From: Arenicola marina
Lineage: Eukaryota > Annelida > Polychaeta > Arenicolidae
Length of the DNA stretch: 64,000 bases
Direction: 5' to 3'
Assembly (NCBI GenBank): GCA_964019135.1
Contig: OZ025248.1
Span: 14,949,574 to 15,013,573 of the forward strand
Shown: positions 47,323 to 60,152 of the stretch, piece after piece
Numbering within the stretch: position 1 is the stretch's first letter
Layout: the number at the start of each line of letters is the position of its first letter
Made by a program: the position numbers and the translations under genes
The notes under the pieces: model-generated
Told to the model about the DNA's origin: nothing
Database searches by the model: none
What the model saw: only the letters and a program-made list of their open reading frames with translations

Positions 47323-50300
47323 CAGTTGGTGCCATGCGAAAAAAAACTTTAGCTCAAATTAATCTTGTTTTTCTATACATATATTATCAAGCTCTAACAC
47401 CCCAAATAGTACAAGGAAATAATTGTTCCACTTGTTTTCGCACATGCTACAGCATTTATGACTGACTTTAAACAAAATTGTGGCATAAACACTTTAACCC
47501 AGTCATACAGGAATACAATTTGTTCAGATCTTTACAGACAGTAATAAAGACAGGCATGGAAGATTCTTATGCATAATTAAACTCAAGTTGCATTCAAGAA
47601 CCAAGTAAAGGGAACTTGGTCAACAAGAATGATGAATGTAGATCTGTCAACAACCAGCCGGCCAGCCAGCCAGCTGTGCCTGCGAAGACCGAAGTGCAAG
47701 CGTGTACAGTCAGACTGCGCCAGTGCAGAACGGCCCGTATCAGTGGCCCCAGTTCAAACGCTTTCAAATACCGGTGTCTCACCCAAAATGGGAGAATGAC
47801 AGGCCAAACTAAGCATTGATCTTCGCTTGGTACACTCAGTGACATATACAATACAGCCTCTGGATCAGTAAACTTACCGAACACCGATAAAATCCTTTCA
47901 AAAATCAGTCCAAACCACAGCCATTGCGTGCAACCGTCAGTCCATGACAAGGTGAGAATTCGTCCTTGACCTAAAAGCGCTTACTGTGACGTCATAGCAT
48001 ACCCTCCAAGCACATTCGTCAGTACTGAGCTTCAACCAGCCTGGGGAGGGCAATTTTTTTTCCCTGATTGGAAAGCTAGATTTTCGGTACGGGAACTATA
48101 GTTTGTATGCTTATTTACAGATGCTCATAGAGAGGTGTTGTCTGGATGTAAGGAAGCAAAATTCATGAGTCAACAACAGGGCTTGCGCCAAAAGCTAATT
48201 TCAAGGCCAAACACCTTAAACAAAAACGTACCTTTCTTTGAGCGATTCCGTACACAGCTATTTCATTACCGTACTTTCATTCACGATGGTTATGATTGGG
48301 GCACACAAAAATCCATAAAACTTTAGTAAAATGTAACGTAGAGTGGGGCAAGACGCCGATTTGGGGAGTTATCTTGTTAAAATGCGAGTTTCTTAGTTCA
48401 AAAGACTGTTGCTAATCAGGTTTGGCAACCCGACTAGCAAACATAAGAAAACTGTGAATTTGGGAGATAATTACTATCTAAATAAGAAGGCCCCTAGGAA
48501 ATTGAACATCATTGGGGGAAAACGCCCACGGGCAATAGGGGGTTTTATCTCAAAACAAATTTGAGTGGGCGATTTCCCATAATGGTCCATTTGCTTGTCT
48601 ACTTATTTTTTTCTTATAAAAAGATCCAGTAGATAATATCTATTAAAAAATGACAAATCTTATAAAAAGATCCCGTAGTTAATATCTACGGGATCTATAA
48701 TAAAAGTATTCATCATAAAGGGGGAGGAGGAGGAGGGGGGGGGGGGGGGGTCATGGTTCGCATTCCATTTGTCCAAATGTCCGTGCAGGATAAAGATCAC
48801 AGGTATTTCAATGATGTGATGCGCAGAGTACGGGTTGGAATGTACGTTTAATAAAAAAAAATACATTTACTTAAACGCTGGCACAGGCTTCGTTCTGAAA
48901 ACGCATTTGTGCACGGGCGTTTTCGAGTAACAAATCTGAAAACGCTTTTGGTGAGAGATATTTATAAGTAGGGAATACGAATACGATTACTTAGCGTTAA
49001 ATAAAGTATTTGCAAACAGTGTAACGGCGAAGCTCAGGAAAATGCCAGGATCGGTTTTTTATTGACGAGGAAATTTGAAGACTTGTCTTTTTTAACAGCA
49101 AACAATAGTTAATGCAGTTTTACAAAAATCAAATCATTAAAAACAAAACAAGTAAGCAATAATATTGTCAATTTATTTATTTTGGCCATTGAGGTGGACC
49201 AGCAGTCCAGTGGTATAGCTAGACACCTCCCCCCCCCCCACCCCACCCCTTCCCTCATGGTGACACCCTGACAAGCTCAGGACACCAGCCCCAGAGCGAC
49301 AATGACAATGTACCAAAATGTATGTATATCACGCATAGCGTGTGTATACATTATATATATATATATATCGACAGTTTGTAGCAAGCGACGTGTACGTGCC
49401 AAATGTACAACCAGGTCACCGCAACTGTAAAAAACACGCGACTTTGCGATTAAAATGTCGCTAACCTTCAGGACTTCAGCTTTAAGACATTCTTATTTCT
49501 CGAAAAGTTAAAGACTTTACACCATAACACAGAGCAGCGTTTGCATCAAACCCAATCGAAGCCGCGCGTAGGAGCATCATATTTAGAGAATATACAACAA
49601 ACATCGCACAGAAGATCAAACCCATCATTCTCTTACCGGAATCCAATGAGACTTGAAAGACAGTAATACATCCCTGATAATAACACATGGGTAATAAAAT
49701 TACGTATAATACAAATATACATTTTAGGCCGTGTTACGCAGACGAACGGATGCCAACTGAAGAAGAAGCGTTTGAATAACACAAGTGTCCATAAATAAAA
49801 TATTCAGAACGGAGTTTTATTGGTATCGGGTAGAACCAACTTGAAGCACACGTACATGTACACAAGTTTATTATCCTAATTACGATAGTATAATATAGTT
49901 TATAATTGTCAATCATGGAATGATAACATAACATATTAGTGACTCATAATACTCACGAAGAAGCATAATTGTATATGCAATATATCAATACAACGGATAT
50001 AAAGAAGTAACAGGTAGCGGAAGGTCTTTGAATACACTTGACTTATGCATGACTGAAGCGTCGATGATTCGATCATATTTAATCTTGCAGCGCTTGCTTC
50101 CGTGCCGCATTCCTTAACACCATGGACCAATACAAGGCACAAATGAACACACCTATTGTGGGCAAGAATGGTTCCATTTCTATTGCCAGACGACACCAAA
50201 TGAAAACAGTCGACCCGTAGCACACGTGGTACAACAATCCGGACGGCAGTGCCATCTGGTGGCAAACAGGCGAAATCGTGCATGTTCAAGCTGAAAATGC

Positions 50301-50511
50301 AAAAATGATTTATGTAGAGCATTGGATTTATTTACTGTATAGAGAAGGATAATTATTTTATTATCATTCACACTGTTCTGTACTTGACGCAATTAAAATA
50401 GTCGACTTTCAGGCACAAATATAACTAAAGCAATTATCGGTACGACCAAGGGGGTAGCTGAAGATAAACTTTGAAAGCGCTTGAGACAAATAATAGTCAT
50501 ATAATATTCCA
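47323..50511. other. AT-rich flank beyond the WASHC4 3' end
   Basis: Mostly AT-rich unique sequence. A SINE-like scrap (GTCCGTGCAGGATAAAGATC) lies at 48780-48803, poly-G at 48733-48750, and an AT dinucleotide run at 49348-49368. Open frames here (for example 47594-47950 minus, which lacks an ATG at its reported start) show no family similarity. Confidence 0.4.
50357..50362 (-). terminator. possible WASHC4 polyadenylation signal
   Basis: AATAAA on the minus strand about 150 bases after the candidate stop codon; another lies at 50327-50332. Both sit in AT-rich DNA where the hexamer is common. Confidence 0.3.
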
Positions 50512-50685
50512 TTAATATTTTAGGAACATATTCCTGCAATTGTTTACGCAAACATTCCCACCTTGACTTTCGTTGTCGGCAGGCTGTTCCTTTTCCCGGG
50601 TCTCCTCCCTCTCCTCGGCAGCGGTCCTGTCGCCACGGAAGAAGATCCGGGCACTTCTCAGCGAGTAGTACAACAAGTCGAATTC
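50512..50685 (-). CDS. WASHC4 exon 12 (C-terminal)
   Basis: Begins after TTAATTGTAG with [20 protein letters not shown], matching the conserved [20 protein letters not shown] of SWIP, followed by an acidic low-complexity tail [20 protein letters not shown]. Either the exon reads on to a TAA at 50512-50514, adding about 16 non-conserved residues, or it splices at 50562 (CAAG|GTGGGA) to a last short exon that was not found. The vertebrate C-terminus is of similar length and poorly conserved, so both fit. Confidence 0.85.
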   Translation of the reverse strand, partial: EFDLLYYSLRSARIFFRGDRTAAEEREETREKEQPADNESQGGNVCVNNCRNMFLKY

Positions 50686-50804
50686 CTACAATTAATACGC
50701 AACATTGGGAGTCTATAAGATCAGTGCATTATGGCTAACTCACACCGTCCATATCAACAGGAATTATTAGTTCCGAGAGGCTCACTTGCGTTGACGTTCC
50801 AACA

Positions 50805-51257
50805 TAGGCAGAAGCCATTTACAGACCGAACTATTACCCAATCGTGAGAGGCAGAATGCATGTACAGACCTAACTATTCCCCAATCCTGAGAGGTAGAAG
50901 TCATTTACAGACCTAACTATTCCCCAATCCTGAGAGGTAGAAGTCATTTACAGACCTAACTATTCCCCAATCCTGAGAGGCAGATGACATTTAGAGACCT
51001 AACTATTCCCCAATCCTGAGAGGCAGACGGCATTTGCAGCCCTAACTATTCCCCAATCATGAGACGCAGAGGACATTTACAGACCTAACCATTCCCTAAT
51101 CCTGAGAGGCAGACGACATTTACAGACCTAACCATTCCCCAATCTTCAGAGGCAGACGACATTTGCAGGCCTAACTATTCCCCAATCCTTAGAGGCACAC
51201 GACATTTACAGGCCTAGCTATTCCCCAATCCTGAGAGGCAGACGACATTTACGGACC
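50805..51257. repeat. minisatellite, 43-bp unit, ending at the exon 11 donor
   Basis: About ten copies of CATTTACAGACCTAACTATT plus CCCCAATCCTGAGAGGCAGACGA-type sequence. The last unit (ACATTTACGGACCAAC) ends exactly at the exon 11 splice donor at 51260. On the minus strand the units carry GTTAGGTCTGTAAATG where the true donor side reads GTTGGTCCGTAAATG, so the unit includes the first bases of the intron. Confidence 0.9.
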
Positions 51258-51260
51258 AAC

Positions 51261-51350
51261 CTGTTGGTACATGTCCAGTCGCTTCACAGTGAGTGTGATC
51301 GTCTGCTGAAGCTTCTCGTCAGATCGACTTCCAGACGACTGTTTCGTCAC
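51261..51350 (-). CDS. WASHC4 exon 11
   Basis: Phase 0 on both sides; acceptor CTCTAGGCCCAG, donor CAACAG|GTTGGT. Encodes VTKQSSGSRSDEKLQQTITL TVKRLDMYQQ, corresponding to the vertebrate segment with [20 protein letters not shown]. Its donor directly adjoins the 43-bp minisatellite. Confidence 0.92.
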
Positions 51351-51529
51351 CTGGGCCTAGAGGTGGCATGTGGTTCACATAGTAATTAATAGTGGCAAAG
51401 GCTTCTCTCTGATAATTAAGAGAATGCATTATGATACTGTGTGCAATGTAGTAACACTTAATATTCTGCTTATGTAACAGTAGTTTGCATAAGTAGTGAA
51501 ACAGTAAAATGGTATTTACAGTAAAATAT
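51351..51529. other. intron 10, left part
   Basis: Short unique AT-rich segment between exon 11 and the 2.64-kb repeat pair. Confidence 0.5.
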
Positions 51530-54169
51530 AAACAAGAGATATTCGACCATAGGTCGAGGACGAAAATACATAAGTACATTTGGAAGCTGTATTAATGGCG
51601 ACGTTACGAGTCGTCACGGCCAATTTTGGCTAAAGGGCCTTATAGGGGCAATTTGGGCTAAATGCTGCCTTCGACAGGCAGTGTGGCACTGTAGGCGGAG
51701 CTTAATTGGACATCCAGTTTGAAGCCAAGGCGCTTCTCTTGAAGCAATATTAACGGTATTTTCGTATCCTTTATTTATTATGTCTTCGTGACTTCACGAA
51801 CTTCATTTGACGATCACGACAATATTCGCGATGGCTTCTATTTTGTTAAGTATACCTACTTACGAAATCATGGGTGAACTCATGAACTTGTGGGTGATGG
51901 TAGCTATTGCCAAATTAGCTGAACATCAAGCAGGCCCAAACTTTCGTAGGAGCACGTAAGCTATGACGTTGACGCACACTTAGCCCCCTCGCCATAGGTG
52001 TCTCTAAAGACGACGTGTTTAAGTGAACATGACATTTTGTTCTCAAGAGCGATTGCTTGACTCATTATGAATGGCGCTACGAATTTTACTTTTTATCTAA
52101 TAATACGTCATCGTGACGTGACATGACGTCATTTGACGTTCGCGCAAATGCTCAAGATGGCTTCTATTTCTTTAATATGTCTACTTATCAACTCGGGTTA
52201 TGACAGCTATTGCCAAAGTGGCTAAAAGTAAAGCAAACCCAACATTTCGTAGGGGCACGTTAGCTATGACGTCATTTTTGACGCATACATATCCCCTGCG
52301 CCAAAACAGTTACACACGGCACAAACTGTCCCTGAACACGACCTGCAACGTAAAGCGACCCGAAAGTCGCCATACCTTATAATAGCTGAGTAATAGCTTA
52401 CGTACGATGTGTGACGTCATGACGTCATAGTGACGTTATGACGTGACGCACGACAACGTCCAAGTGGCAATACGCCAAGATTTACTGCCACAACTTATTC
52501 GATTGAAGAGCTAGGCGATAGAAAGAATAGTCCTTCAGCTATGGCTTGACGAAATGGCCAAAAGTTGCATTAGTTCATCATTGCGGAGACACGGAGACCT
52601 AGGACAAGAACAAAGAACACTGCATGCGAAGTGATATAGCAACTCATTTGTTTCTTTTACTAGTTCTCTGCCGATCGATGGTCCCTACCAGTTGGCGTAA
52701 AGATCACAGCTCTGGCATGTTTTTCTTAATTTTGACATTGTTTTAAAGATGGACACAATCTCCATTCACTCATCATTGGTGGCCCCGCAAAGGTGTCGTC
52801 CGACTTTGAAGCACTCTAGCGCCATAACTGAGCAACATCCGCCTGATTGAAGCATTAAGTGATCTGTAGATGCTTATTGGCAACTAGTTCGCGAAAAGAA
52901 TGCAATTTTATCCTTTTTATCTGATTTTTGACGATTTTTCTTTTAATGGCAAGAATCTGTATGTTTATCATTAGGCCAGTGGCTTCGTTGCCATGGAAAC
53001 AAAAAGTAATACAGATATCGCCGTGTTTTTCTTATAACTTGCTTTAAGGTGATATTACCTCACTGTGTGGCGAAGGAGACTGAAATAGCTTGAGCGGAAG
53101 TAGGTCATATTCGATCAAGTTCATTTTTCCCCATAGGATCCCATGTTAAACGATTTCGACTATATACCGAAAAGTAATTTGGCTATGGAACCATGTTGAC
53201 ACATTATGACTCAGCTTAGTATTATTCATCCACAGGTGCAAGCATTGAGTGATGGCTTGAATAGGACACCCGTGGCAGCCTCTGCTAACACCCAAAAGCC
53301 GTATCTTTCACCATTGGCCAAGTTTCAAAAAAATCCTGTGACGTCATTCTTTGCTCCAATCGCATGCGATAAGCACTGAGGCTACTATGTATCATCTTTA
53401 ACTATGAAAAAAATGCCGGTGTCGCTTGCTGGGGGCACTTGTGAAATACACGACAAAACATTTTTCCCAGCCTAAGGATACAGCGCTTTAACATGGGAAG
53501 TCCCATAGAGAACTGCCGTCGGCCCTGGAACCGGAAGTAAGATAGGAACATATTGTTTTTAGTTTGCAGCTATAGGAGGAACTACGTTTCCTACAATATG
53601 ATGCTACTCACTCATTTTTTGGATTTTTTCCTGATTTTGACGAATGTTTTTAAGTACCAAAAGTGACGTCATCGTGACGTCACGTGACGCATCAGAGAAC
53701 TCTAACATTCGACACAACTCATCTCAATTCATATTTCTATGGCATATTAGAACATCATAGCGATAGCTTGATGGCAACTGTGCCCAAAAGCGAAAAAACT
53801 GACAGAGGTCATTTAGTGCGTTTTCCGCAAAAAGTACGACCTCATTTTACTCGAAATGACTATTACGCATCAAAAAGTAAACATACCCGAAAACTGCGCC
53901 TTAAAGTGTAGCACATTTTGCAACTCACCCGGAATCTCTAGCTTTAATATTAACGGAGATATATGCATTCTTAGTTTTTTTTTCAAAAAATCGCTGTGAC
54001 CTTGACGTTTGACCTTTTGACCTGGGTGACGAGTATGTTCTAGCCCTACTGCGTGGCTATAACGTACTGAAGACTGCGAACCGATACATGCAGGTGTTAG
54101 GCCATAAGAAGACTTTCCGTTTTTGCGTGAAACAGACATACATATATATATATATATATAGAAACAGAC
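51530..54169. repeat. 2.64-kb interspersed repeat, copy 1
   Basis: Starts AAACAAGAGATATTCGACC, with a palindrome TCGACCATAGGTCGA, and ends in an AT run and GAAACAGAC. It matches copy 2 at a constant 2640-bp offset with few differences by eye. It contains an older internal duplication (ATGGCTTCTATTT at 51831 and 52157; TTTCGTAGGAGCACGTAAGC and TTTCGTAGGGGCACGTTAGC) and several TGACGTCA palindromes. The longest frames are about 60-110 codons without domain, so it looks non-coding and non-autonomous. Family not recognised. Confidence 0.85.
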
Positions 54170-56810
54170 AAACAAGAGATATTCGACCATAGGTCGAGGA
54201 CGAAAATACATAAGTACATTTAGGAGCTGTATTAATGGCGACGTTACGAGTCGTCAGGGCCAATTTCGGCTAAAGGGCCTTATAGGGGCAATTTGGGCTA
54301 AATGCTGCCTTCGACAGGCAGTGTTGCACTGTAGGCGGAGCTTAATTGGACATCCAGTTTGAAGCCAATGCGCTTCTCTTGAAACAATATTAACGGTACT
54401 TTCGTATCTTTTATTTATTATGTCTTCGTGACTTTACGAACTTCATTTGACGATCACGACAATATTCGCGATGGCTTCTATTTTGTTCAGTATACCTACT
54501 TACGAAATCATGGGTGAACTCATGAACTTGTGGGTGATGGTAGCTATTGCCAAATTAGATGAACATCAAGCAGGCCCAAACTTTCGTAGGAGCACGTAAG
54601 CTATGACGTTGACGCACACTTAGCCCCCTCGCCATAGGTGTCTCTGAAGACGACGTGTTTAAGTGAACATGAAATGTTGTTCTCAAGAGCGATTGCTTGA
54701 CTCATTATGAATGGCGCTACGAATTTTACTTTTTATCTAATAATACGTCATCGTGACGTGACATGACGTCATTTGACGTTCGCAAAAATGCTCAAGATGG
54801 CTTCTATTTCTTTAATATGCCTACTTATCAACTCGGGTTATGACAGCTATTGCCAAAGTGGCTGAAAATAAAGCAAGCCCAACATTTCGTAGGAGCACGT
54901 TAGCTATGACGTCATTTTTGATGCATACTTATCCGCTGCGCCAAAAAAGTTACACCCGGCACAAACTGTCCCTGAACACGACCTGCAACGTCAAGCGACC
55001 CGAAAGTCGCCATACCTTATAATAGCTGAGTAATAGCTTAGGGAAGATGTGTGACGTCATGGCGTCATAGTGACGTTATGACGTGACGCACGACAACGTC
55101 CCAGTGGCAATACGCCATGGTTTACTGCCAAAACATATTCGATTAAAGAGCTAGGCGATAGAGAGAATAGTCCTTCAGCTATGGCTTGACGAAATGGCCA
55201 AAAGTTGCATTAGTTCATCATTGCGGAGACACGGAGAGCTAGGACAAGAACAAAGAACACTGCATGCGAAGTGATATAGCAACTCATTTGTTTCTTTTAC
55301 CAGTTCTCTGCCGATCGATGGTCCCTACCAGTTGGCGTAAAGATCACAGCTCTGGCATGTTTTTCTTAATTTTGACGTTGTTTTAAAGATGGACACAATC
55401 TCCATTCACTCATCATTGTTGGCCCGCAAAGGTGTCGTCCCACTTTGAAGCACTCTAGCGCCATAACTAAGCAACATCCGCCTGATTGAAGCATTAAGTG
55501 ATCTGTAGAGGCTTATTGGCAACTAGTTCGCGAAAAGAATGCAATTTTATCCTTTTTATCTGATTTTTGACGATTTTTCTTTCAATGGCAAGAATCTGTA
55601 TGTTTATCATTAGGCCAGTGGCTTCGTTGCCATGGAAACAAAAAGTAATACAGATATCGCCGTGTTTTAATTATAACTTGCTTTAAGGTGATATTACCTC
55701 ACTGTGTGGCCAAGGAGACTGAAATATCTTGAGCGGAAGTAGGTCATATTCGATCAAGTTCATTTTTCCCCATAGGATCCCATGTTAAACGATTTCGACT
55801 ATATACCGAAAAGTAATGTGGCTATGGAACCATGTTGACACATTATGACTCAGCTTAGTATTATCCATCCACAGGTCCAAGCATTGAGTGATGGCTTGAA
55901 TAGGACACCCGTGGCAGCCTCTGCTAACACCCAAAAGCCGTATCTTTCACCATTGGCCAAATTTCAAAAAAATCCTGTGACGTCACTATTTGCTCCAATC
56001 GTATGCGATAAGCACTGAGGCCACTATATATCATGTTTAACTAAGAAAAAAATCCCGGTGTCGCTTGATGGAGGCACTTGTGAAATACACGACAAAACAT
56101 TTTTCCCAGCCTAAAGATACAGCGCTTTAACATGGGAAGTCCCATAGAGAAATGCCGTCGGCCCTGAAACCGGAAGTAAGATAGGAACATATGGTTTTTA
56201 GTTTGCAGCTATTCGAGGAACTACTTTTACTACAATATGATGCTACTCACTAATTTTTGGGATATTTTTCTGATTTTTGACGATTTTTTTTTAAGTACCA
56301 AAAGTGACATCATCGTGACGTCACGTGACGCATCAGAGAACTCTAAGATTGGACACAACTCATCTCAATTCATATTTCTATGGCATATTAGAACATCATA
56401 GCGATAGCTTGATGGCAAATGTGCCCAAAAGCGAGAAAACTGACAGAGGTCATTTAGTGCGTTTTCCGCAAAACTTACGACCTCATTTTACTTGAAAATG
56501 AGTATTCCGCATCAAAAAGTGAACAATACCCGAAAATTGCGCCTTGAATGCTAGCACATCTTGAAACTGACCAGAGATCTCTAGCGTCAATATTAACGGA
56601 GATATAAGCGTTTTTAGTAATTTTTTTCAAAAAATCGCTGTGACCTTGACCTTTGACCTTTTAACCTGGGTGACGAGTGTGGTGTAGCCCTATAGCCTAG
56701 CTATTAGTTACTAAAGACTGCGAATCGATGCATGCAACCATTAGGTCACAAGACGACTTCCCGTTTTTTAGTGAAACAGATATACAAACGAACAAACAAA
56801 CACGACCAAC
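54170..56810. repeat. 2.64-kb interspersed repeat, copy 2
   Basis: Tandem partner of copy 1. It ends with TGACCTTGACCTTTGACC, ACAGATATACAAACGAAC and an ACAAACAAACA tail at about 56775-56800. A degenerate restart (CACGACCAACTGACATATGA then CGAAAAT) follows, possibly the beginning of an older third copy. CAAA-type tails after GACCTTTGACCT occur in various marine-invertebrate repeats, but I cannot assign a class. Confidence 0.8.
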
Positions 56811-56983
56811 TGACATATGACGAAAATTGAAAATTTTCGTCATAACAATGGTGACATTTTGCATTCAAGCTAGATTTTTTTTTCCATAACATGCTTAGGC
56901 TGCACACGACCATACCGTATGACAGGCCAGACGTCCTGTTATAACTAATATAGGGACATCGACCTCATCACATGTCCACTAAC

Positions 56984-57078
56984 CTTCTCAGTCATGTACT
57001 TCTTCCTGACTGACTGGAACCAGTGCAGTGAATCCAACTCCTTGTACTGATCCAGAAGTTTCAGGATGTAAGCAACAC
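56984..57078 (-). CDS. WASHC4 exon 10
   Basis: Starts at phase 1 (GT after CCTATCCAG), ends AAG|GTTAGT. Encodes [31 protein letters not shown], one of the most conserved SWIP segments (human [20 protein letters not shown]). The first split codon completes Gly of FAMG. Confidence 0.96.
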
Positions 57079-57460
57079 CTGGATAGGGTGACACATACAA
57101 AAATTAATTCTAGTCTAAATGGCAGATACTGACTATCTCATATATTGTTTTCCTAAACATTCCTACTTTTAACACCATGATTACTAGAATGCCGAGCGTA
57201 CTACAGTAATTGTGGTTATCAATGGCGTTAACGGGAACGGGCGGTCGATTGTCACGCAACACGAATTTAGTGTTAGTTCTAGTATGTCAAACAGTTTTAA
57301 AAGTGAAACTACCATTGGAATATAATTTGCGATACAAAAACATCTTACAATCATATGTATGTGATGTAAGCCAAATTAAAGCCATGTAATAAGTACTTAT
57401 TATGAAATAATAAGATAAAGCAGCAAGTTAAGTTGGCACACAAAGCATTATGAGTCGTAC
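57079..57460. other. WASHC4 intron 9
   Basis: 382-bp AT-rich intron with no recognisable repeat. Confidence 0.6.
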
Positions 57461-57557
57461 CCATGGCGAACCCGTCGTCAGTGAAGGCGGCGCCGACCTT
57501 GTTCTTCTTGTTCAGCTTCTCCTTGCTGCTGATCATGTACTCCACGTAGTTCAGCGT
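57461..57557 (-). CDS. WASHC4 exon 9
   Basis: Acceptor CTGTTTGCAG, donor ATGG|GTACGA. Encodes [32 protein letters not shown] plus the first base of Gly. Matches the invariant SWIP block [22 protein letters not shown]. Confidence 0.97.
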
Positions 57558-58462
57558 CTGCAAACAGTACAGCATCCACCTCAGTTTTACGGGATTCCGG
57601 ATTTTCACACACTAAATCTTTGAAGAAGAACGTTAGTACAGATTTCACGATATGAAAACTGATCAAACCTTTCGCACTCACAAGGCTGCTAAAGTTGGGG
57701 ACTTCCCATAAATTTTAAATTCTTGTCGTTGCCAAAAAATATCCTCAAAACCTACCTTCATATCATGTAACTTAAAGTTACTGAAAGGAAACCACCAGCC
57801 TGGCCTCTAACGCTACTTCACAGATTCATATAATACCATAGGATTCATATAATACATATAAGAGTCTGGCCTCCAAATTACAGAATTTTCTGTCCTGTCT
57901 GTAACTTTTTGGAGGTGTGTCCGCGATTGACCAATCAGGAGGCGATGCTCTAATTATTTAAACCGGAAATGACGCCTACTGTGTGAGCAAAACAAGAGCG
58001 CGTGATGATCGCAAATAAAAATAGCCGCAATTCTAACTCCAATCATGTTTTTTTTGAGACAATCGTTGCAAGAGATATATCAATATGTTGGGATGCTATT
58101 TTTCCATGAAACACTAAAATCATGGTCTACTGCGCGGCCTGGAACCGCCGCAATTAATCCGTAAATCGCGACCCTGATCTCTCGTGTTACGCGTTTCCCC
58201 TGAATGGTACATCCATTGTGAAGCGTTCCCTCTGCGAGATAACCACGTAAGGCGGCCCCACACGAAGGTTCACAATATACGTCACTTGCTCCGGCAAAAT
58301 GGCGCGCTGCTCGAGATTGATGGGCTAATTTTTTTTCTCCTGACCAGTCGCCCGAAACGAAGCGTTATCACTCGCCAATTTAATTTTATGATGTACACAT
58401 TCGGTGAAGATGGCGATGAGATTAGGTTGGACACCCGCTTTAAAACTACAAACACCACATAC
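57558..58462. other. WASHC4 intron 8
   Basis: 905-bp intron, no recognisable repeat or gene. A plus-strand open frame at 58184-58558 overlaps exon 8 antisense and shows no domain. Confidence 0.6.
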
Positions 58463-58546
58463 CATGGGAGGCAATATGACGAAGAAGTTCTTCAAGTGCA
58501 TGTTCTTTTGATTTCTGAACTCTGGCGCAAAGACGTCGACCAGCAT
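58463..58546 (-). CDS. WASHC4 exon 8
   Basis: Phase 0 on both sides; acceptor TTTATTGTTCCAG, donor CCCATG|GTATGT. Encodes [28 protein letters not shown], matching SWIP [20 protein letters not shown]. Confidence 0.96.
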
Positions 58547-58743
58547 CTGGAACAATAAAGATCTGTCTCACTATCCAATGAAGCTAATTGGGTTCCTTAG
58601 CTTAGCGGTTAGTTCTGCATCACATGGTAATACAAGACAGATCACTCAAGCATCAATGTATGAACATTGGCGAGTGTTCAAATGTTGACACTGACCACAA
58701 CGAGGTACACGTAGACATGAGCTATCGTTTGTAGCGTTGTCAC

Positions 58744-58807
58744 CTTGAAATATTCCGTGCCCTCTGCAAAGTTCTTCGACAGATTTCCAATGACTTCGTC
58801 CAACTGT
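58744..58807 (-). CDS. WASHC4 exon 7
   Basis: Acceptor GTTATTTACAG, donor AAG|GTGACA. After a split Lys codon it encodes QLDEVIGNLSKNFAEGTEYF K. The EGTEYFK end is conserved with vertebrate SWIP (SAEGTEYFK); the start is more divergent. Confidence 0.93.
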
Positions 58808-59192
58808 CTGTAAATAACGTACAACAGATTTAAAACAATGCAGCAATAATTTCTTAAACAGAGACAGTACAAAATATTCAGTTATCAACAAAGAAAACCA
58901 AGTATGATACCAACCTACATCAAGCGAATTTTGATAAACACTGATCTCGTGGAGACACACTGATATCTTGGAGTTTTTGATTCCCTCGTGGTCTTTCAGA
59001 CTCTACGGCTGCTACGAGCAAGTTATCGCTAGCCCAGTAAACTAAACGGCTCTGACAACAAGCTGATAGGCACCCCGGTCAAGAATGACGTTGTGAGGGC
59101 CACGTGTCAGGGCTGCATTATCCGTGAACCAATGCACAGGAATGTACATACAAAACGCTGATGATGCAACATGGGCCTATTTACTGACACTA
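58808..59192. other. WASHC4 intron 6, left part
   Basis: Unique sequence between exon 7 and the 70-bp minisatellite; no other feature seen. Confidence 0.5.
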
Positions 59193-60152
59193 CAGCACGG
59201 ACTTGCAGTACGTTGGATTCGATGGCGGGATTTACTTGGCGGCACGCTGCGACTCCAGACGAGAGCAGGGACTTGACGTACTTTGGCTTCGAGGGCAGGA
59301 CTTACTTGGCGGCTCGCTGCGACTCCAGACAAGAGCAGGGACTTGAAGTACTTTGGCTTCGCGATGGCGACTTACTTGGCGGCTCGCTGCGACTCCAGAC
59401 AAGAGCAAGGACTTGAAGTACTTTGGCTTCGAGGGCGGGACTTACTTGGCGGCTCGCTGCGATTCCAGACAAGAACAAGGACTTGCAGTACTTTGGCTTC
59501 GCGATGGCGGGACTTACTTGGCGGCTTGCTGCGACTCCAGACAAGAGCAGGAAATAAAGTACTTTGGCTTCGCGATGGCGGGACTTACTTGGCGGCTTGC
59601 TGCGACTCCAGACAAGAGCAGGAAATAAAGTAATTTGGCTTCGCGATGGCGGGACTTACTTGGCGGCTCGCTGCGACTCCAGACAAGAGCAGGGACTTGA
59701 AGTACTTTGGCTTCGAGGGCGGGACTTACTTGGCGGCTCGCGGCGACTCCAGAAAAGAGCAGGGACTTGCAGTACTTTGGACGCGAGGGCGGGACTTACT
59801 TGGCGGCTCGCTGCGACTCCAGACAAGAGCAAGGACTTGCAGTACTTTGGCTTCGCGATGGCGGGACTTACTTGGCGGCTTGCTGCGACTCCAGACAAGA
59901 GCAGAAAATAAAGTACTTTGGCTTCGCGATGGCGGGACTTACTTGGCGGCTCGCTGCGACTCCAGACAAGAGCAGGGACTTGAAGTACTTTGGCTTCGAG
60001 GGCGGGACTTACTTGGCGGCTCGCGGCGACTCCAGACAAGAGCAGGGACTTGAAGTACTTTGGCTTCGAGGGCGGGACTTACTGGGCGGCTCGCGGCGAC
60101 TCCAGACAAGAGCAGGGACTTGCAGTACTTTGGCTTCGAGGGCGGGACTTAC
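59193..60152 (-). repeat. 70-bp minisatellite carrying the exon 6 end and its 5' splice site
   Basis: Thirteen copies (spacing 69-73 bp) of a unit whose minus strand reads TCTGGAGTCGCAGCGAGCCG then CCAA|GTAAGTCCCGCC. The first part is identical to the last coding bases of exon 6 (CLESQRAAK) and the rest to its donor and first intron bases; the remaining 25 or so bases (CAAAGTACTTCAAGTCCCTG) are not exonic. Twelve copies keep GTAAGT and the most distal has GTAAAT. The true exon end is the fourteenth member. In the exon frame, reading past the first donor meets AAG TAA at once, so use of any decoy donor would truncate the protein. Confidence 0.95.

Noticed and set aside
47594-47950. 118-codon minus-strand open frame near the WASHC4 3' end
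   Set aside because: The reported start is a TTG, no family similarity is seen, and no splice-compatible continuation of SWIP was found.
58184-58558. 124-codon plus-strand open frame
   Set aside because: Overlaps WASHC4 exon 8 antisense; the conserved protein is on the minus strand.
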